Shown here in pieces: positions 60,500 through 64,000 of a stretch of 64,000 nt of DNA (the stretch's first letter is position 1; each line of letters begins with the position of its first letter). The translations under genes were made by a program, and so were the position numbers. Under the pieces are notes generated by a model. It was not told the origin of the DNA. It saw only the letters and a program-made list of their open reading frames with translations, and searched no databases. Source of the DNA: Pseudooceanicola sp. HF7 (lineage in GTDB: Bacteria; Pseudomonadota; Alphaproteobacteria; Rhodobacterales; Rhodobacteraceae); assembly GCF_011806405.1 (NCBI RefSeq), contig NZ_JAATOW010000011.1:62001-126000 (forward strand). Reading direction: 5' to 3'.

Positions 60500-61302
60500 G
60501 CAAACGCATACTGACGATCTTTATGATCGTGTTCGTCCTGTTCCTCTATGCGCCCACGCTGCTTCTGCCAATCTTCGCCTTCAACGACAGCAGCATCATT
60601 GCCTTCCCGCTGTCGGGGTTCACCCTCGACTGGTTCAAGTCACTGGCCGCAGCCGTCGAGCTGCGCAAGGCGGCCGTGACCAGCCTGACGATTGCCGTGA
60701 CCAGCGCGGTCATCGCCACGATCCTTGCGCTCTTGGCGACATCCGCAACGGTCAGGTACCGGTTCCCCGGAAAGGGCGCGATGATTGGGACGATCATGCT
60801 GCCGATGTTCCTGCCCGAGATCATCATTGGCGTGTCCTTGTTGACCGTCGTGCTTCTCGCGGGGCTGGAGCTGTCGATCTACACGATCATCATGGGGCAC
60901 GTGCTGATCTGCACTCCCTTCTGCATCGCCATCCTTCGGTCTTCTTTCCAGCAACTCGATCCCAGTCTGGAGGAAGCCTCGCTCGACCTCGGTGAATCCC
61001 GCCTCACGACATTCCGCCGGGTGACACTGCCGCTGATCATGCCCGGTGTGATCTCCAGCCTTCTGATCGCCTTCACGATATCGCTGGACGAATTCGTGAT
61101 CGCCTTCTTCCTGTCAGGAACAAAGCCGACGCTGCCTGTCTACATCTGGTCGCAGTTGCGCTTCCCGCAGCGGATCCCCAGCGTCATGGCCCTCGGCACG
61201 CTCTTGTTGCTGCTGTCGATCATCCTCCTGACACTTTCGGAACTCCTGAGACGGCGCAGCGCGCGGCGGCTCGGCAAAGACATGGCCGGCGGAGCCTGGT
61301 GA
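60496..61302 (+). CDS. Spermidine/putrescine-type ABC transporter permease, PotC-like
   Basis: A 268-residue membrane protein with six helices. FNDSSIIAFPLSGFTLDWFKSL near residues 29-50 matches PotC/YdcV proteins, and the EAA loop is EASLDLGESRLTTFRRVTLPLIMPG near residues 160-184. It overlaps both neighbours (ATGA at its start, GTGA at its end). Confidence 0.94.
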   Translation: MSKRILTIFMIVFVLFLYAPTLLLPIFAFNDSSIIAFPLSGFTLDWFKSLAAAVELRKAAVTSLTIAVTSAVIATILALLATSATVRYRFPGKGAMIGTIMLPMFLPEIIIGVSLLTVVLLAGLELSIYTIIMGHVLICTPFCIAILRSSFQQLDPSLEEASLDLGESRLTTFRRVTLPLIMPGVISSLLIAFTISLDEFVIAFFLSGTKPTLPVYIWSQLRFPQRIPSVMALGTLLLLLSIILLTLSELLRRRSARRLGKDMAGGAW

Positions 61303-62390
61303 CAATGATCAAACTTACGAATATCCAGAAGTACTACGGCAGCTATCACGCGCTCCGCGATGTGAGCTGCCATATCAGGGAAGGGGAGTTCTTTTCCCTT
61401 CTCGGCCCATCGGGCAGCGGGAAGACCACGTTGTTGCGCACGATTGCGGGCTTTGAGGGGATCGACTCCGGCGACCTGATGATCGGAGGGCAGCCCATGA
61501 AGGGTGTGCCCGCCAACAAGCGCCCCACCAACATGGTTTTCCAGAGCTATGCAATCTTCCCGCACATGAGCGTGGCGCAAAACGTCGCCTACGGCCTGCG
61601 TGCCCAACGTCTGAGCAAGGCTGAAACCGCCAGCATGGTGTCCGAAGCCCTGGCGAAGGTCGGCTTGGCTGGCTACGGCGCCCGGGCGGCGCATGCGCTG
61701 TCGGGCGGGCAACGCCAACGGGTGGCCCTGGCGCGGGCGCTGATCCTCAAGCCGAAGGTCCTCCTGCTTGACGAGCCCATGTCTGCGCTGGACCGCAAGT
61801 TGCGCGAGGAAATGCAATCAGAGCTCAGGCACCTGCAGCGCAACCTTGGCATCACCTTCGTCCTGGTCACCCACGATCAGGAAGAGGCGCTGACCATGTC
61901 GGACCGCGTCGCCGTGATGTTCGAAGGCCAGATCGCTCAATTGGACACCCCGCAGGCGCTGTACAAGCAACCGGCGTCAAAACGTGTGGCGGAGTTCTTC
62001 GGCGCGATGAACATCCTCAGGGCCGACATCGTCGATGTGAAAGACGGCGTCGCAACTACGCGGATCGAAGGGCTGGGGACGGCAGACCTTCCGATGCCGC
62101 GGCAGGCCGATGCGGGCACAGCGCCGCCTTATTGCGCCGGGGTGCGCCCTGAGCTGATGACCATTCTGGATGATGGTGCGCAGTCCTATGAAAGGGAAAC
62201 GGCGGCCACGGTCACGGATGTCGAGTACCGGGGCGAACTGACCTACTACGACGTGAAATTCCAAGGGTCCGACACCCCGGTCGTCGTGTCCATGCGCAAC
62301 ACCAGCAACCGCACACTCAAAACAGTCGGGCAACAAGTCCGCATCGGCTGGGAGAGCGCCTCGGCTGTTCTTCTGGTTGACCGATCCTGA
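61299..62390 (+). CDS. Spermidine/putrescine-type ABC transporter ATP-binding protein, PotA-like
   Basis: A 363-residue ATPase. Walker A is GPSGSGKTTLLRTIAGFE near residues 37-54, the signature is [15 protein letters not shown] near residues 134-148, Walker B is VLLLDEPMSALD near residues 155-166 and the switch is VTHDQEEA. Residues about 285-363 form the TOBE domain common to PotA. The GTG at 61299 overlaps the potC stop (GTGA); ATG 61305 is an equally good start. Confidence 0.95.
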   Translation: MTMIKLTNIQKYYGSYHALRDVSCHIREGEFFSLLGPSGSGKTTLLRTIAGFEGIDSGDLMIGGQPMKGVPANKRPTNMVFQSYAIFPHMSVAQNVAYGLRAQRLSKAETASMVSEALAKVGLAGYGARAAHALSGGQRQRVALARALILKPKVLLLDEPMSALDRKLREEMQSELRHLQRNLGITFVLVTHDQEEALTMSDRVAVMFEGQIAQLDTPQALYKQPASKRVAEFFGAMNILRADIVDVKDGVATTRIEGLGTADLPMPRQADAGTAPPYCAGVRPELMTILDDGAQSYERETAATVTDVEYRGELTYYDVKFQGSDTPVVVSMRNTSNRTLKTVGQQVRIGWESASAVLLVDRS

Positions 62391-62409
62391 CACAACAGTG
62401 GAGAAGAAC

Positions 62410-63447
62410 ATGAAGTCACGCTTTGTAAAACTCACAACTGCGGTTTCTCTCGCCGCTCTGCCAACCCTCGCAAGCGCGCAGGATTTGGTCGTGCTGGACT
62501 GGTCCGGCTACGAAGATCCCGGCTTCATTGGTGAATATATTGAGAAGCACGGCAGCCCGCCCAACTACTCTTTCTTCGGCGAAGAGGAGGAAGCGTTCCA
62601 GAAACTGCGCGCGGGCTTCAAGGTCGACGTCGCGCACCCTTGCTCGCAGTCCGTCCTGAAATGGCAGATGGCCGGCCTTATTGAACCGCTGGACCCCTCG
62701 CGCATCGACCGCTGGGAAGACGTCAACGAAATCAAAGAGTCCTTCAAGATCGATGGCGAGTATTACATGCTGCCGACCGACTGGGGCACGACCTCTCTGA
62801 TCTACCGTACTGATCTGGTTGATGCGTCCAAGATGGACAGCCTGCAGGTGTTCACGGACCCTGCTTATGCTGGACGCGTGTCCTTGCCCAACAACGTCGA
62901 TGATGTCTACGCACTGGCGTTCCTGGCCACGGGCGTCACCGACTGGACCAATGCGACGCAGGAGCAGTTCGAAGCGGCCTCGGCATGGTTGCGCAAGGTG
63001 CACCCGAACGTTGTCACATACTGGGCGGACGGTGCTGAGCTGGCACAGCTCTTGACCACGGGCGAAGCCGCCATCGCATGGGGGTGGAACGAGACTCCCA
63101 CCACGCTGGCCGGTGAAGGCGTCGCGGTTGCCAGTAATCGGGAGGCCGCCGAAGGATCCTCATCTTGGTTCTGCGGTTACGTGAATGTCGCGGACGGACC
63201 AAACTCCGAAGACGCGATGTATGACTTCTTTAATGCCTGGATGGACCCTGCATCGGCCGAGTACATCGTGGAGGCATGGGGCTACGGCAATGGCAATCAG
63301 GCCGCGATGAAGGCCTTGGGGGGTGACGTGCTGGACGGCGTCGGCCTTGGGCCGGTCTCTGCGCCGGTGCTGGCGCAATCGCCGCTGGACAACCGGTTGC
63401 GAGAGCAGATGATCTCCGAATTCGAGAACATCAAGGTGGGTTTCTGA
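62410..63447 (+). CDS. Polyamine-type ABC transporter substrate-binding protein, PotD/PotF-like
   Basis: A 345-residue periplasmic protein. ATG 62410 follows GGAGAAGAAC and starts a signal peptide (cleavage near ASA-QD). The mature part opens with VLDWSGYEDPGFIGEYIEKHG near residues 28-48, and has DWGTTSLIYRTD near residues 123-134 and the aromatic ligand-box residues AIAWGWNETPT near residues 222-232. It completes the PotBCA transporter. The acidic Asp/Glu residues that grip polyamines cannot be confirmed by eye, so related ligands (amino acids, osmolytes, opines) remain open. Confidence 0.92.
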   Translation: MKSRFVKLTTAVSLAALPTLASAQDLVVLDWSGYEDPGFIGEYIEKHGSPPNYSFFGEEEEAFQKLRAGFKVDVAHPCSQSVLKWQMAGLIEPLDPSRIDRWEDVNEIKESFKIDGEYYMLPTDWGTTSLIYRTDLVDASKMDSLQVFTDPAYAGRVSLPNNVDDVYALAFLATGVTDWTNATQEQFEAASAWLRKVHPNVVTYWADGAELAQLLTTGEAAIAWGWNETPTTLAGEGVAVASNREAAEGSSSWFCGYVNVADGPNSEDAMYDFFNAWMDPASAEYIVEAWGYGNGNQAAMKALGGDVLDGVGLGPVSAPVLAQSPLDNRLREQMISEFENIKVGF

Positions 63448-63467
63448 ACCACCTCGAGCTTGAGAAC

Positions 63468-63491
63468 GTGGGGCGCTGTTGCGCGGCCCAC
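63468..63491 (+). terminator. Terminator-like hairpin after the Pot-type operon
   Basis: GTGGGGCGC, loop TGTT and GCGCGGCCCAC form a 9-bp stem with a two-base bulge, 20 bases after the stop. The tail is only partly T-rich (GCATTCTTG). A weaker hairpin (AGAGGC/GCCTCT) follows at 63513-63532. Confidence 0.55.
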
Positions 63492-64000
63492 GCATTCTTG
63501 AACTGCCCCTTTAGAGGCTGGAAATCGCCTCTGGGCTGGCGGGTAAACGTCTCAAAGCATGGCATTGAGCTGTTGTCTGCACCCTGCTCAGCAACAAAAG
63601 ATCAGGCATTTCGTCGCTATTAAGGCGCGTGCTTCATTGCCTCCTTTAGCTCGTCCCATTGGGTAAATCCCTAAACGACCGCCCTCGTTTCTGGGCCTCG
63701 GCGCAGAGGTAAGGGAGAGCCTGCCATTGCCGTGACGCTTGCACTCGGAGGGGAAGAGCCTCGGTTTCGCAGAGCGCCCCTCGAGCATCTTGCCGATTCA
63801 CTCCGCACTCCTGTCCAGCCGGGTCAGCGGCACAATGCGGATCGGGCAGGGCCTTCCCCTCTCCGTCATCCTTGCCTCGGAATCGGCGAAGAAAGGGGCC
63901 ACGACATGCGGGGCAAGGCCATCCTTTGAAGCCGCCACGCCCTCCCGGCGCGCATAACTCCTCAACGAAGAAACCTTGCAGCCGTCCAAAGAACCCTGTA
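63492..64000. other. Right-edge region, no certain gene
   Basis: About 500 bases without a gene I can support. On the - strand two frames stay open from the window edge down to about 63790; one ends at 63798 with the peptide RMTERGRPCPIRIVPLTRLDR. It could be the 3' end of a gene that starts beyond the window, but I recognise no family. Confidence 0.35.

Noticed and set aside
1-64000. CRISPR arrays, insertion sequences, prophage or integrated element
   Set aside because: No regularly spaced direct repeats, transposase or integrase motifs, tRNA-flanked att sites or phage structural genes were found by reading through the window.

Overview
The window looks like chromosomal DNA of a GC-rich (around 60-65%) alphaproteobacterium, most likely Rhodobacterales/Roseobacter-type. 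This is inferred from the density of periplasmic-binding-protein transporters (TRAP, tripartite tricarboxylate, several ABC systems), the assimilatory nitrite cluster and the tightly packed ATGA/GTGA-overlapping operons. No rRNA, tRNA, phage, integrase, insertion sequence or CRISPR array was found. It is a patchwork of catabolic and transport operons separated by short stretches of decayed sequence.

Region 1 (1-8.6 kb, + strand): one operon with the end of a TctA permease, a COG3618-type amidohydrolase, a TctC binding protein, a secreted metallo-beta-lactamase-fold hydrolase, a complete TRAP transporter (P, Q, M), an SMP-30/gluconolactonase and a secreted tannase/feruloyl-esterase. It looks like outside-to-inside processing of an ester or lactone of an aromatic or organic acid. 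Region 2 (8.7-13.6 kb, - strand) converges on it: TctC-TctB-TctA, a second COG3618 amidohydrolase and an FMN-dependent alpha-hydroxy-acid oxidase. The two could serve related carboxylates (inference).

Region 3 (13.9-21.3 kb, - strand): a nitrite/cyanate assimilation operon, nirB-nirD-nitrite channel-PP2C/kinase fusion-cynS. The nirB leader carries two hairpins with hexaloops of the ANTAR (NasT/NasR) type. Just upstream lie two wrecks: an NsrR-like Rrf2 regulator with frameshifts and a siroheme synthase (cysG) with a large internal deletion.

Region 4 (21.6-36 kb): accessory genes. These are two GNAT acetyltransferases, a DUF4344 metallopeptidase, a small secreted protein, a diverged repeat pair, an MFS efflux pump with TetR regulator and operator, a TonB-dependent siderophore receptor with a Cys/His-rich membrane protein, a zinc-type dehydrogenase, a DJ-1/PfpI protein with a LysR regulator, and an ArsR plus Old-Yellow-Enzyme operon with two matching operator palindromes.

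Region 5 (36.3-47 kb, + strand): a dipeptide/oligopeptide-type ABC operon (binding protein, two permeases, two ATPases) with a DUF1684 protein, then an SDR dehydrogenase, then a three-subunit molybdenum hydroxylase of the YagTSR/PaoABC type ending in a strong terminator. Region 6 (47-51.5 kb): a polar amino-acid ABC transporter split over two strands, with a GntR/FCD regulator and a kynureninase-like PLP enzyme.

Region 7 (51.5-64 kb): a stop-interrupted alpha/beta-hydrolase remnant, a two-gene K+ uptake system (TrkH/KtrB and TrkA/KtrA) whose leader hides its ribosome-binding site in a hairpin, an MFS exporter with an Rrf2 regulator and a deleted methyltransferase pseudogene, then a polyamine-type module: a class-III aminotransferase divergent from TetR-PotB-PotC-PotA-PotD.

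The least routine signals are the nirB leader RNA next to its decayed cofactor and regulator genes, the tandem strong hairpins at 27.57-27.72 kb, the paired ArsR operators, and the Shine-Dalgarno-sequestering hairpin before trkA.
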